From a virus, in IMG/VR virus record IMGVR_UViG_3300020474_000005, positions 1-64,000 of that record: a DNA stretch of 64,000 nt; one strand, 5' to 3'. Made by a program: the position numbers and the translations under genes. Position 1 is the stretch's first letter; the number at the start of each line of letters is the position of its first letter. Below the pieces are notes generated by a model. The model saw only the letters and a list, made by a program, of their open reading frames with translations. It searched no databases and was not told the origin of the DNA. Positions 43,920 through 54,270 of this stretch are shown one piece after another.

Positions 43920-44892
43920 AAAAACAGCAATATTTGTAAACGGTGGTGCAGGTAGAAGCATAAGTTCAATACCAGCAATAGAAAAATACATAGAAGAGAA
44001 CGCAGATCTAGATCCAATTATCATTTGCGAAGGTGGTACAGATGCATACAAAGGTCATCCTAAACTACATTATAGAGCATATGACAATTGGCACAAAAAT
44101 TTATTCCAAGATTTATTAAAAGATAGAGATTTATTATCGCCTGAACCATATAGAGTATGGGAATATTACAATCAAAAATGTAGTTTAGGTCAAGCATATG
44201 ATATAGCAATAAATGATAAAGGAATTAGAGATTTGCCAAGAGCAAATTTAAAATTAAGCAAGGAAGAAATATTATTAGCACGAAAAATGATTGCGGAAGT
44301 CAAAGAAAAAACAGGAAAAGATAAGATTGTTGTATTCCAACCTTTCGGCAGAGGCGCACAGCCAGAAAAACTTGATGAAAAACAAAAAGAAAAACAACCT
44401 GACATAATAGACTCTACAGGAAGAAGTGTAGAACTACAAAATGTTTGGAATATTGTACGTAAATTAAGCAAAGATTATGGTGTAATGGTAATGAGTGAAT
44501 TTCCATTAGACTTTGGAAAGCACATACCCAATAAACCAGTGGCATTGCCTATGGGAACACACATTAGAGTATGGATGGGTATTATTCAACAAGCGGATCA
44601 TTTTGTTGGTTGCGATTCAGTGGGTCAACATATTGCTCATTCATATAATAAATCAGCAACTGTGATAATAGGCTCTACGTATCCTATTAATACTACTTTT
44701 CCAGATGATGAAAAATTCAATGTAATTGATTTAGGTAAAGATGAACGTGTGTACAGTCCAATAAGAGTCACTTCAGATGAGTTTTCAGACAGACTTAATG
44801 AAGGTATTATGGCTATGGATGAGGAAGTAGAAACACGTATTATTAAATCTGTACAAAGGCTTATCAAACACGGCAAAAACGCCCGTAAATAA
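43912..44892 (+). CDS. GT9 (heptosyltransferase)-like glycosyltransferase, copy 2
   Basis: This 326-residue paralogue of the 41135 protein starts with IFVNGGAGRSISSIPAIEK and has 'HFVGCDSVGQHIAHSYNKSA' followed by VIIGSTYPINTTFPD. Both share 'Y-D-x-x-H-K-N-L-F-x' and S-P-E-P-Y-R near residues 60-85. The start overlaps the carbamoyltransferase by 8 nt. The two copies are clearly diverged, so they may attach two different sugars or act on different acceptors. Whether the acceptor is a virion protein, LPS or DNA cannot be seen. Confidence 0.7.
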   Translation: MARKTAIFVNGGAGRSISSIPAIEKYIEENADLDPIIICEGGTDAYKGHPKLHYRAYDNWHKNLFQDLLKDRDLLSPEPYRVWEYYNQKCSLGQAYDIAINDKGIRDLPRANLKLSKEEILLARKMIAEVKEKTGKDKIVVFQPFGRGAQPEKLDEKQKEKQPDIIDSTGRSVELQNVWNIVRKLSKDYGVMVMSEFPLDFGKHIPNKPVALPMGTHIRVWMGIIQQADHFVGCDSVGQHIAHSYNKSATVIIGSTYPINTTFPDDEKFNVIDLGKDERVYSPIRVTSDEFSDRLNEGIMAMDEEVETRIIKSVQRLIKHGKNARK

Positions 44893-44927
44893 CCTATATC
44901 TACGTATTCCACAACTACTGCCAATTA

Positions 44928-44935
44928 GGTAAATA
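44928..44935 (+). promoter_or_regulatory. T4-type late promoter (GGTAAATA) for the 44960 gene group
   Basis: GGTAAATA followed by CAC lies 24 nt before the ATG at 44960. A weak AAGGGA lies between. Confidence 0.5.
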
Positions 44936-44959
44936 CACTATAACAAGGGATTTTCGACT

Positions 44960-45394
44960 ATGTTTGATGTATCAAGATTTTTTGGCAAGGGTGATAAAAA
45001 CACGCTTCTTTTGAAGAATGGTTTAAATTTTTCACACAATGGGCCATATGGAGTTGTAGAGGACGGTCTAGTATTAGACAAGTTCCATGTGAATACGTTT
45101 TCATCGGCTGAATATGCCATACAAGTTGACTACGATACTAACAACAAAGAACTTATTAAAATGTTAGTAACAGCAAGTCCCAATCAATCAGCACTTACAA
45201 TATATGCTAGAACAAATTTAGGAAACAATCTAATAACAATAGACAGCACAGTAGACAATTCATTGTGTAAAATAACAGTAAGTCCTACGGATAAAACTCA
45301 AACAGAGAAATATTCAGGATCTAAAATAATATTCAGTGCCACTTATTTTGCAACGCAAAATGCATTAGTGGGAGGAAGTCAGGTAACAAGTTAA
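44960..45394 (+). CDS. Small virion/fibre-associated protein
   Basis: This 144-residue protein has a short Lys-rich start (MFDVSRFFGKGDKN) and then beta-rich sequence ending in A-L-V-G-G-S-Q-V-T-S. It lies 1 nt before the hydrolase-bearing fibre gene, so the two are co-translated. No family is recognised; a connector or fibre cap is an inference from position. Confidence 0.5.
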   Translation: MFDVSRFFGKGDKNTLLLKNGLNFSHNGPYGVVEDGLVLDKFHVNTFSSAEYAIQVDYDTNNKELIKMLVTASPNQSALTIYARTNLGNNLITIDSTVDNSLCKITVSPTDKTQTEKYSGSKIIFSATYFATQNALVGGSQVTS

Positions 45395-45395
45395 T

Positions 45396-47252
45396 ATGGC
45401 AGTAGTAAAAAGACCTTTCATAAGTGAAAATGGTTTTCAAAGTACAGGATTCGCAGTTGATACGGCAGGTAACGTAACTGTCCGTACAATTACTAACACA
45501 TATACTCCACCTGCTCCGGCAGTGGTTCCAGATTTTAATGTAGAGGAAACATCAGGTGCTTTTACATGGAAAAAAGACGGTACAGCAGTTGCAGGAAACA
45601 ATCCAACAATTACTATAGAACGTGGTAAAACATATTCTATAAATTTAACTTTAAACAGTTTAGCATTTAACATTTACAAAGCAGATACAGGTAACAGTGC
45701 TGTTCCAGGATTACTTTACAGCACAGGATTATCACACACAAACATTGTAACTGGTTCGACATTAGTTACAGGAAGTAAAAATTTCTCACAAACTTGGCAA
45801 CAAGCAACTACTGGAGCAAATAGAACTGCACAATATTTTGTGCCTGACACAACAGGAACGTCATATGCAACTAAAAAATTACCAGTTGTAATTGCTTTAC
45901 ATGATTCAGGTAGCACTAGTGCAACAGGATTAGCGTCAATAAATTACATTACAAATTCAGTGTTAATTGCGCCTCAAGGTTACAATAACACATGGAACGT
46001 AGGATATCAATCTAGTAAAGCAGATGATATAGCATTGTTAGATTCAATTATTGCTGACTTGGCAAATTATGATAACGTTGATACAAGAGAAATTACAATA
46101 ATAGGTTATGGAAACGGTGCTCAGTTGGCTCTACAATATTCTAATTACAATCAATCTGCAACAATAAAAAATATAATTTGTTACAATGGTCTTCTACACA
46201 TGGACCAATACAATTCTACTTTAGGAAAATTTTACAATTATTCTTTAAATTCTGTAGACAACGATACATCAACTGAAATTAGTTGGAGTGAACTTACACC
46301 AATAGGACAAAGACAAGTATTAATGTTCAATGGTGAACAAGAACTTAATTTTTTATTCAACGGCGGAACTTACTTAGGTCAAAGTTTATACAGCGGTGTA
46401 GATAGTATTCATGGAATGGCTGTTGCAAACGCTTACAGTGGAACAAAAATTACATCAGCAACTTTACAACCAAATGGAAGTAATCTATACGATTACACAT
46501 CAGTTAAAATGTACTCATTTCCAACTGTGGCTAACAATTTTTCTGGTGTACAGAATGATATTAGAACATTAATTACAACACAAATTACTCCTTCAACATA
46601 TTTGGATATTCCTACATCTACGACTTTGACAGATGCGGCGGCGCAAGGTCAACAAACAGGAAATTTAAGTTACACAGTTCCAGTAGATGCTCCGGACAGT
46701 ATGTTTTATGGTGACAGTGATGGAAATCCGTTCGGAACGGTTACAGTTACACAACCATCAGTAATTGGTGTTGGTGTATTCAGCAGTATTTTAAACACAG
46801 GAAATTTATTACAGAATGGTGTTAATGCAAATATAGAAATGAAACCAACTGGAACAGGATTGATCACCATTAATCCTGAGACTACAGGTAGCATTAATAA
46901 CATGAATGTTAATACAGCACAATTAACAACATCAGGAAACGTAAATTTAACACCAAATGCAGATGTTACAATAAGTCCACAAGCAAGTGGTAACCTTACA
47001 ATTAGTCCTCTTTCAGTAGGCTCATTAGATAACGTCACAGTGGGCGGAACAACACCAAGAAATGGAACCTTTTCAAGTTTGGTTTCGAGTGCAGGAACGT
47101 TAAATAGTACTACAATAGGATTAACAACTGCGGCGCAGGCGGCATTTACATCGGCTACTGTAACAAGTGGGCCGGCAACGGCTAATAGTTTAACTAGAAA
47201 GTCGTATGTAGATAACACGGCGACAGTATTAAGTATTGCCTTAGGAGCATAG
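45396..47252 (+). CDS. Fibre protein with an alpha/beta-hydrolase-like domain inserted in a cupredoxin-like domain
   Basis: This 618-residue protein begins as a fibre (KRPFISENGFQSTGFAVDT). Residues about 48-110 look like the first half of a cupredoxin (PTITIERGKTYSINLTL). Residues about 155-400 then resemble a PHB-depolymerase/LpqC-type esterase: LPVVIALHDSGS, LIAPQGYNNTW, 'KADDIALLDSIIADLANYDN' and 'VDTREITIIGYGNGAQLALQ'. The nucleophile elbow, normally G-x-S-x-G, reads G-Y-G-N-G (residues 237-241), so the catalytic Ser is missing. The cupredoxin fold resumes at about residue 420 (LSYTVPVDAPDSMFYGDSDG, then GTVTV) without copper ligands. The C-terminus is fibre repeat. The hydrolase part may now only bind its ligand. 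Confidence 0.55.
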   Translation: MAVVKRPFISENGFQSTGFAVDTAGNVTVRTITNTYTPPAPAVVPDFNVEETSGAFTWKKDGTAVAGNNPTITIERGKTYSINLTLNSLAFNIYKADTGNSAVPGLLYSTGLSHTNIVTGSTLVTGSKNFSQTWQQATTGANRTAQYFVPDTTGTSYATKKLPVVIALHDSGSTSATGLASINYITNSVLIAPQGYNNTWNVGYQSSKADDIALLDSIIADLANYDNVDTREITIIGYGNGAQLALQYSNYNQSATIKNIICYNGLLHMDQYNSTLGKFYNYSLNSVDNDTSTEISWSELTPIGQRQVLMFNGEQELNFLFNGGTYLGQSLYSGVDSIHGMAVANAYSGTKITSATLQPNGSNLYDYTSVKMYSFPTVANNFSGVQNDIRTLITTQITPSTYLDIPTSTTLTDAAAQGQQTGNLSYTVPVDAPDSMFYGDSDGNPFGTVTVTQPSVIGVGVFSSILNTGNLLQNGVNANIEMKPTGTGLITINPETTGSINNMNVNTAQLTTSGNVNLTPNADVTISPQASGNLTISPLSVGSLDNVTVGGTTPRNGTFSSLVSSAGTLNSTTIGLTTAAQAAFTSATVTSGPATANSLTRKSYVDNTATVLSIALGA

Positions 47253-47259
47253 AAAAAGA

Positions 47260-50200
47260 ATGGCTAAAAAACGAATAAACGACTATAAATTTATACCAGG
47301 TATACCTTCAACAGGTAATCTTTATCCTAATGCTTGGGCACAACTAAATGCCAACTTTGAATTTTTAAAAGATGAAGCAACGGCTTTTATTGCTTCAAGA
47401 GTAACAACAGACACAGCATACAATCCCTACCCAAATGCATCAGCAAGAATAGTAAACAACTTAAATTACATCAAGGCGGAAGTTGCCAAGTATGTTGAAA
47501 ACCAAGTTGCAGGAAACGTGGCTCCATTTGCAGGTTACACAGGTTTATCAGCGAACATCAAAGCAGACGTTGAGAAAGTTGTTAATGCGGCATACAAAGA
47601 CACAAGATATGGTGGTAACGAAAGAATGCGAACACAATCCAACACATACTATATCGATGGTGTACTACAATTAGGAGACCAAGGTAATCCTGAAATACAA
47701 TATTTGACTTACGCAAGAACTTTGATCGACAGTTACATCTTACCAGGTGTTGCTAACTCTACAATAAACACAGAAGGAATATCACAAAACACTTCAGGTT
47801 CTAATGGAGAAGCGGCTGGTAGAACATTGATGAAGTCAAACATGGATGTAATAATTAATGCGATTGACAATGGAATACTTACTTTACCAGCAGAAGTGAT
47901 TTCAAGTTATCCATTTGCAGATTACACATATGACTCTTACCTTTGTGAAAGAGATATGGGTTACAATCTAACTGGTATATTAAAAGATTTAAGATATGGT
48001 GGAAATGAACAATCAAGATACAACGCAGGAACTTACTGGAACGGTGAAGTATCTGTTTTAACAGGAAATAGACAACCAGAAATACAAACAAAAAATGAAA
48101 TAAAAAGCATTATCAACAATTACATTTTTCCTGGTACAGCATTTTCAAGCAGACAGAGTCCTGTTGTTACACAACAAACAATTTTAGGTTCAGCAGGTGA
48201 ATCTGCGGCAAGTACAAGAGTTACGAGTTTATTCGGAATAATCACAGACGTGATACAAAATGGTTTAGACAACTTACCTGCACAGGTATCAAACGGAATA
48301 TCTAGTGTAAAAATTCCTGAAAGAGTTGAATTAGCAGAATTATTATTGATCACGAACACTACAGACAACACAGTATTATACACATTCAACGACGCGACAC
48401 AAGGTGCAACAGTAAGTTACAAAAGAGAATACGAAACAGGAACATCTAACACAACAGCATTTGTTGATCCAGATTTTCCTAAGGCATATCACGGAAATGA
48501 TGTAATCACTACAATATTTTTAAATGCTGATACATCAGCAGATGCCTCAACAGATGAAATACAAATATTTGTTGAAGATGATGAAGTAAGAACACGTCCA
48601 CATGACTTTGGAACAGATGCGATTGAAAGACTTAGAGTTGCACAACCAGAATCAATGCTTGACGCTGACTTTGAATACGGACTTCAGCCTACGAAGTGGC
48701 AAGCGATTGCAACACAAAGAGGTTATCCATCAATTTATGAAGTACCAGGTACAGACTTTGATATAGCAACTGTAACTTCTGATGCTTCTGCGGGAACACA
48801 AGGTATTGGTTCATCTTTAATCACTGTGACAACAGTAGGTCCACACAACTTTGAAGCAGGACAACCGTTTACAATTACAGGATTTAACAACGCAGTATCA
48901 GGTTCAAGTAGAGCGGCGGGTTCATTTGTTGTAAACACTATTGTAAGTAACACACAATTTACATACTACGCAAAAGCAAAAGTTGCCGTTGCAAACCCAA
49001 CAACGATTTCTACAACTAACACACAGTTAAGAGAAGGTGACTTCTACACAGGAGCGGCGATTGGATTTCCTTCGTTCAGTGTTGCAAGTAATGGTTCTTC
49101 AGGAACTTTCACAACAACAATAAGTGCTTTAAGTGGTGCGAGTATTTTACCATACACAGGTACAACGCCACCAATTGGTGCACCTTTATCAGGAACAGGT
49201 ATACAAACAGGTACACAGGTAACTGGTGCTAACGGATCCGGTGGTTCATTAGCATCTCCAAACGTTACAGGAGACTTTTTATCAGGTGTTACAGAAATTA
49301 CTGTGGCAAGTTCAGCAGGTATTGTGCAAAACTCAGTAATTGATAGAGGAGATGGTTACGCAGTTGCAATCACAAACATCGCTGGAAATAACTTAACATT
49401 ATCAGGACCTCTTACACAAAATTTAATTGGTGACATTACACAATACACAGGACTAGCAGGTGTAAATTATAACCCAGCGGGACAATTAGCAACATTTGAT
49501 ATCACTAGAAATGGTGGAAACTACTCCGTTGTTATTGCGGGATCAGGTCAAGACTACACAGTAGGTGATGCGATAGTTGTAGCAGGAACAACTCTAGGTG
49601 GTTCTACTCCAGCCAATGACGCAACAGTATTAGTAGAAAGTGTAGACACAGGAGGAGAAATCCTTACAGCAACTATTTCAGGATCTGCATTCACTGGTTC
49701 AGGAAGCACAACAGGTACACCAGCAGTATTCCAAGGTGGATTAGGACAAGGTGCACAACTCAATGTAACAAAAACAAACCAATCTTACACAGTTGCATTA
49801 AATTCACCAACTTACACAGGCACAGCAGTAGGAACTTTCCCAGGAGCGGCAGGTTCAAGTGCAACATTTGATGTTGTTGCAACAGCAGGATCTTATTCTG
49901 CAAGTGTAAACGGAGCAGGTACAGGATACATTGTCAATGATGTAATTAGAATTGACGGTTCAACATTTGGTGGTACAAGTGCCAACCATGCAAACATCAG
50001 AGTAACAGCAGTAACAGGTGGTGGAGCAATTCAAACACTTTCAGTATTAGGTACAGCACCAGCACAGACAGTAACTTATAACACAGTTGCATTTACAGGT
50101 GGTAACGGTTCGTCAGCGGCATTTAACATTACGAGAACAGGTACAACTTATTCAGCGGCAATTACAAATTTAGGTTCTAACTATCAACAGAATGATATTT

Positions 50201-53200
50201 TAACTTTCGTTGGAACAAATCTAGGTGGTGCTACAACTGCCAATGATGCGGCATTAGAAGTAACAGCAGTTGATGGCAATGGTGGAATTTTAACTTTCAA
50301 CGTTACAGGTACAGCGGTTGATACAAAATCTTACACAGCAATATCAAGCGGTACAAACTTATCAGGTGTTGACGCAACATTTGATGTTGCAATTTCTGGA
50401 ACATCTTATTCAGTATCAGTAAACCAAGCAGGTAGCGATTACAGTGTAGGACAAGATTTAAAAATATTAGGAACTTCTTTAGGTGGTACAACACCAGCAA
50501 ACGATTTAACAATAACAGTAGCATCAATCACAGGTTCTACTGGTGCAGGCCCTATCAACACAATTTCAACATCAGGCACAGCGGCACTAGAAGGAACAAA
50601 TGGTTACAAAGTAGGTGATCGATTCTTAGTAGGCGGCGGTGACGTAGGTGGAGTGGCAACAACCAATGATGCTTATGTGGCTGTAAGTGGTGTAAACGGT
50701 ACAGGTGGTATCACAGGTGTAACAATCAGTGGTACGGCAACAGATGCCAATGTAGATTATACAAGTCCAGCATACACAACATCCGCTTCGGGTACTGGTG
50801 CAGTGTTTGATATAAACAGAACAGGCACAACTTATACAGCAACATTCAGCAACAATGGTAGTTCATTTGTAGGTGCAGAAACAATAGATATTGCGGGTAC
50901 GGCATTAGGTGGAACAAGTCCAGCAAATGATTGTCAAATTACTGTTGACACAGTTTCAGCAGGTGCGGTAGCAACATTCACAGTAACTGGTACGGCTGTA
51001 AACACACAGGTTTACAACAATGTTAACAAAGCAGGTATAACAGGAACAGGTTTAAGTGTTAACGTAACACTGAACAGTGGTTCTTACAACGTTGCACTTA
51101 ACAATCCAGGTGCAAACTACGCCGTTGATCAAACATTTAAAATTGCAGGAACAGATTTATTTGGTACATCACCAACAAACGATTTAACTTTTACAATCAC
51201 AGCGGTAAACAATATTCCAAGTGGTGTTGTAACAACAATAGGCAGTGTGGCAGGAACGGCAAACACAGGTACTGGTAACTCTTTAGGAGTAAGTGGTACA
51301 AACAGAACTCCATCAGGAGTTGGTGCTCAGTTCAGTGCTACAAGATCCAACCAGACTGACTCTTCAACAGCATACACAGAAGTTACAATAACAAGTTTAG
51401 GTTCGAACTATGCAATAGGTGACAAACTTGTGATAGCAGGTACTAGTTTAGGTGGACAAACTCCGGCAAATGATATCACGTTAAGAGTTCAAAGTGTAAA
51501 CACAACTGGCGGAATATTGACACAAACACACAGCGGTACAGCAGTGGCTGGTACAGGATTAAGTGTGTATGGTTCGATATCTATATCAGAAACAATTTCA
51601 CAAAACATCGCACAGAACAGCACAATAAGTTACAGTGCGTTAGCAACTATACAGGTAGACTTTACTACTCCTCACGGACTAGTTCCAGGAAACGCATTCT
51701 TGATTGTGATACAATCAGATGACGGTGCCAATAATCACATACTTGCATCAGGTCCATTCCTAGCAACGGCAATTCCATCCTCAACAAGATTACAATATCA
51801 AGTTAGATCTCCGGGTGCAATAACAGATTCAGGTTGGCAAGGTTTTGTATATGCAAGACCAGATTCATTCTTTATACATAGACCATTTGATGGAGGTGTA
51901 CAATTAGGTACAGGTGGTCCATCACACGGTGCACAGGCGATACGTCAATCTAAAAAATACATTAGATATCAATCAGGTAAGGGTTGTATGTATACGACGG
52001 GTGCCTTGTTTGCTCCAAGTTATGACCTATTGACTGTGACAGCAGACGGATTAGCACAGGGATCAACAATCACAGTAACGACTGATGATGTTGACCACAA
52101 TTTACAGGTAGGTGCTAGAATAAGATTGATTGGTATTGCCACATCGGGTTATGATGGCACATACACTATCGCAAGTATTGTAAATGAAAGAACATTTACA
52201 GTATTGGCAACTATCGCACTTGGCGGAACGACAGCAGAATTTACAGATCAACCACAGGTATCATTGTATCAATGGAATGGTGCAACTGTAAGATCAGGAA
52301 TATTTGATGACCAAAACGGAATTTATTGGGAATATGATGGACAAACAACAAACGCAGTACAAAGAACAGCAACAAGACAACTTGCAGGTGTAGTAACTGT
52401 TACACCTAACAGTAACACTGTATCAGGAACTGGTACAAGATTTAGAGAACAAGTTAAAGCAGGTGACAGAATAGTAATCAGAGGTATGACACACGTTATA
52501 TCATCTGTTGCTTCTAATACATCAATGTTTGTTACTCCAGATTATAGAGGTGTCAACACTTCAACTGGTGTAAAAGTTTGTGCTGTTGTAGACAAAAAAG
52601 CAAAACAATCAGAATTTAATAGAGATAAAATGGACGGTAATAGCAAGAGCGGTTACAATTGGGACGTATCTAAGATGCAGATGATCGGGATACAATTTTC
52701 ATGGTACGGGGCTGGATTTATTGACTGGATGGCAAGAGGTCAAAAGGGTGACTTTATATTTGCTCACAGAATGAGAAATTCAAACATTAACACAGAAGCA
52801 TTTATGAGAACAGGTAACCAACCTGTACGTTACGAAGTAACCAACGAAGGTCCAAACGGTAGATTAGAATTAGATATGACAACTGTACAAACAACTGTAC
52901 AATTAGTTGATGCAAGTTTCTTTCCGTCAACAGGTGGAACAATTTTCATAGACAATGAAATTATCACTTACACAGGTAAGACAGGTGACGTATTGACTGG
53001 TGCCACAAGAGCGGCAACACTTACAAACTTTAACGCAGGTGCTACAAGAAACTATACAGCCGGCGCGGCAACAACACACTTTAGAAACACAGGAGTTGTG
53101 TTAATATCTAACACAGCATCACCGATCATATCACACTGGGGATCAGCATATCTAACAGATGGTAACTTCGATGAAGATAGAGGATATCTATTCAGTTACG

Positions 53201-54270
53201 CTTCCACAGGATTAGCACTTACAACTACAAAACAAACAGTGTTCCTATTAAGACTAGCACCGTCAGTATCCAACGCATTGACAGGTGACCTAGGAGATAG
53301 AGATCTACTTAACAGAGCCCAGTTGCTACTAGACGGTGTTGAGATTACAACTGACGTTCCAGCGGCGGGTGTAAACGGACAGTTGGTTGTACAGGGTGTA
53401 TTGAATCCACAAAACTATCCAATTGATCCAGCAGATATAGGTTGGGGTGACTTGAAAGGTCCAGCACAAGGTGGACAGCCAAGTTTTGCCCAGATTGCGG
53501 CAGGTGGTTCGGTTAACTGGAACGGTGGTGCATCGCAAACAACAGCGACAGCAAATACACAGGCACAGATGACTGCAACAGCAAACCACTGGTTCAACTT
53601 GAGTGGTAACAGAAACTATGCATACTTCCTTGAAGCACAATGGGAAGGCAAAGGTTTAAGAGTAGGTATGGCAGTATCTTCCGGACAGTTCCCTTCAGGT
53701 ACAGTTGTTACACAGATTATTGACTACAACTCATACTACTTTGTAAGATTCAGTAATAGACACACAGGAATAAGTTCAAATCAAGCAGTGACATTTACAC
53801 TTGGTGGTGATCTATCCGGTACTAACTTCTTGTACATGGATCAAACAACGTGGGAGGCTTCTAACGCAGTTAGCGGTACAGAAGTTGATGTAAGTTACGC
53901 TACTTTCCCACCAGGTACAACAGTGGCATCAGTTGACTCATTAGATACATTTGGAACAACTGACTTCTACAGAGTTACGTTCACACAGACGTCGACGGGT
54001 AATATTGCGGCGGGTGATGCAATTACATTTACATTTGGACAACCACCATATGCACAACCGGGTGAAACAATCTTTTCATTCATTGGGGTACCGGGTGAAA
54101 GAGCAACATTGGCTCTTAGCGCCATTAAAGCCTTAACTAACACAACACTAGGTGGACGTGGTACGTTCCCTAATGGTCCAGACGTGTTGGCTATCAACGT
54201 ATTTAGAACAGCGGGAACGGGTTCTGTTGCAGGAACAGTTACACTGCGTTGGTCAGAAGCACAGGCTTAA
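47260..54270 (+). CDS. Giant repeat-containing virion protein (2336 residues)
   Basis: This is the largest gene in the window. The N-terminal 350 residues contain a duplicated helical unit (KDTRYGGNERMRTQSNTYY and KDLRYGGNEQSRYNAGTYW, each followed by a 'Y-x-L/F-P-G' segment). Residues about 744-1430 hold eight units of about 80 residues with 'Y-x-V/I-G-D-x-L/I-x-I-A-G-T-x-L-G-G-x-T-P-A-N-D'. The C-terminal third (from about residue 1440) has 'FDGGVQLGTGGPSHGAQAIR', 'QSGKGCMYTTGALFAPSYDL' and 'IGIQFSWYGAGFIDWMARGQ', non-repetitive and probably globular. It is likely a long virion fibre or tail-associated protein. It ends the plus-strand fibre block, tail to tail with the cupin gene. Confidence 0.6.
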   Translation: MAKKRINDYKFIPGIPSTGNLYPNAWAQLNANFEFLKDEATAFIASRVTTDTAYNPYPNASARIVNNLNYIKAEVAKYVENQVAGNVAPFAGYTGLSANIKADVEKVVNAAYKDTRYGGNERMRTQSNTYYIDGVLQLGDQGNPEIQYLTYARTLIDSYILPGVANSTINTEGISQNTSGSNGEAAGRTLMKSNMDVIINAIDNGILTLPAEVISSYPFADYTYDSYLCERDMGYNLTGILKDLRYGGNEQSRYNAGTYWNGEVSVLTGNRQPEIQTKNEIKSIINNYIFPGTAFSSRQSPVVTQQTILGSAGESAASTRVTSLFGIITDVIQNGLDNLPAQVSNGISSVKIPERVELAELLLITNTTDNTVLYTFNDATQGATVSYKREYETGTSNTTAFVDPDFPKAYHGNDVITTIFLNADTSADASTDEIQIFVEDDEVRTRPHDFGTDAIERLRVAQPESMLDADFEYGLQPTKWQAIATQRGYPSIYEVPGTDFDIATVTSDASAGTQGIGSSLITVTTVGPHNFEAGQPFTITGFNNAVSGSSRAAGSFVVNTIVSNTQFTYYAKAKVAVANPTTISTTNTQLREGDFYTGAAIGFPSFSVASNGSSGTFTTTISALSGASILPYTGTTPPIGAPLSGTGIQTGTQVTGANGSGGSLASPNVTGDFLSGVTEITVASSAGIVQNSVIDRGDGYAVAITNIAGNNLTLSGPLTQNLIGDITQYTGLAGVNYNPAGQLATFDITRNGGNYSVVIAGSGQDYTVGDAIVVAGTTLGGSTPANDATVLVESVDTGGEILTATISGSAFTGSGSTTGTPAVFQGGLGQGAQLNVTKTNQSYTVALNSPTYTGTAVGTFPGAAGSSATFDVVATAGSYSASVNGAGTGYIVNDVIRIDGSTFGGTSANHANIRVTAVTGGGAIQTLSVLGTAPAQTVTYNTVAFTGGNGSSAAFNITRTGTTYSAAITNLGSNYQQNDILTFVGTNLGGATTANDAALEVTAVDGNGGILTFNVTGTAVDTKSYTAISSGTNLSGVDATFDVAISGTSYSVSVNQAGSDYSVGQDLKILGTSLGGTTPANDLTITVASITGSTGAGPINTISTSGTAALEGTNGYKVGDRFLVGGGDVGGVATTNDAYVAVSGVNGTGGITGVTISGTATDANVDYTSPAYTTSASGTGAVFDINRTGTTYTATFSNNGSSFVGAETIDIAGTALGGTSPANDCQITVDTVSAGAVATFTVTGTAVNTQVYNNVNKAGITGTGLSVNVTLNSGSYNVALNNPGANYAVDQTFKIAGTDLFGTSPTNDLTFTITAVNNIPSGVVTTIGSVAGTANTGTGNSLGVSGTNRTPSGVGAQFSATRSNQTDSSTAYTEVTITSLGSNYAIGDKLVIAGTSLGGQTPANDITLRVQSVNTTGGILTQTHSGTAVAGTGLSVYGSISISETISQNIAQNSTISYSALATIQVDFTTPHGLVPGNAFLIVIQSDDGANNHILASGPFLATAIPSSTRLQYQVRSPGAITDSGWQGFVYARPDSFFIHRPFDGGVQLGTGGPSHGAQAIRQSKKYIRYQSGKGCMYTTGALFAPSYDLLTVTADGLAQGSTITVTTDDVDHNLQVGARIRLIGIATSGYDGTYTIASIVNERTFTVLATIALGGTTAEFTDQPQVSLYQWNGATVRSGIFDDQNGIYWEYDGQTTNAVQRTATRQLAGVVTVTPNSNTVSGTGTRFREQVKAGDRIVIRGMTHVISSVASNTSMFVTPDYRGVNTSTGVKVCAVVDKKAKQSEFNRDKMDGNSKSGYNWDVSKMQMIGIQFSWYGAGFIDWMARGQKGDFIFAHRMRNSNINTEAFMRTGNQPVRYEVTNEGPNGRLELDMTTVQTTVQLVDASFFPSTGGTIFIDNEIITYTGKTGDVLTGATRAATLTNFNAGATRNYTAGAATTHFRNTGVVLISNTASPIISHWGSAYLTDGNFDEDRGYLFSYASTGLALTTTKQTVFLLRLAPSVSNALTGDLGDRDLLNRAQLLLDGVEITTDVPAAGVNGQLVVQGVLNPQNYPIDPADIGWGDLKGPAQGGQPSFAQIAAGGSVNWNGGASQTTATANTQAQMTATANHWFNLSGNRNYAYFLEAQWEGKGLRVGMAVSSGQFPSGTVVTQIIDYNSYYFVRFSNRHTGISSNQAVTFTLGGDLSGTNFLYMDQTTWEASNAVSGTEVDVSYATFPPGTTVASVDSLDTFGTTDFYRVTFTQTSTGNIAAGDAITFTFGQPPYAQPGETIFSFIGVPGERATLALSAIKALTNTTLGGRGTFPNGPDVLAINVFRTAGTGSVAGTVTLRWSEAQA
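49489..51550 (+). repeat. Eight tandem protein repeats of about 80 residues
   Basis: Each unit begins with a 'A-T/x-F-D/N-I-T-R' strand, then 'Y-S-V-x-I-x-x-x-G-x-x-Y-x-V-G-D', 'G-T-x-L-G-G-x-T-P-A-N-D' and ends near 'G-G-I-L-T-x-T-x-S-G-T-A'. One unit (around 50590-50740) lacks its first strands. DNA-level identity between units is modest, so this is an old expansion. Confidence 0.65.

Noticed and set aside
41135-44892. Reading the trio as a host LPS gene cluster picked up in assembly
   Set aside because: It is embedded between phage structural genes, carries a phage-type late promoter and has the same GCWGC avoidance and base composition as its neighbours.
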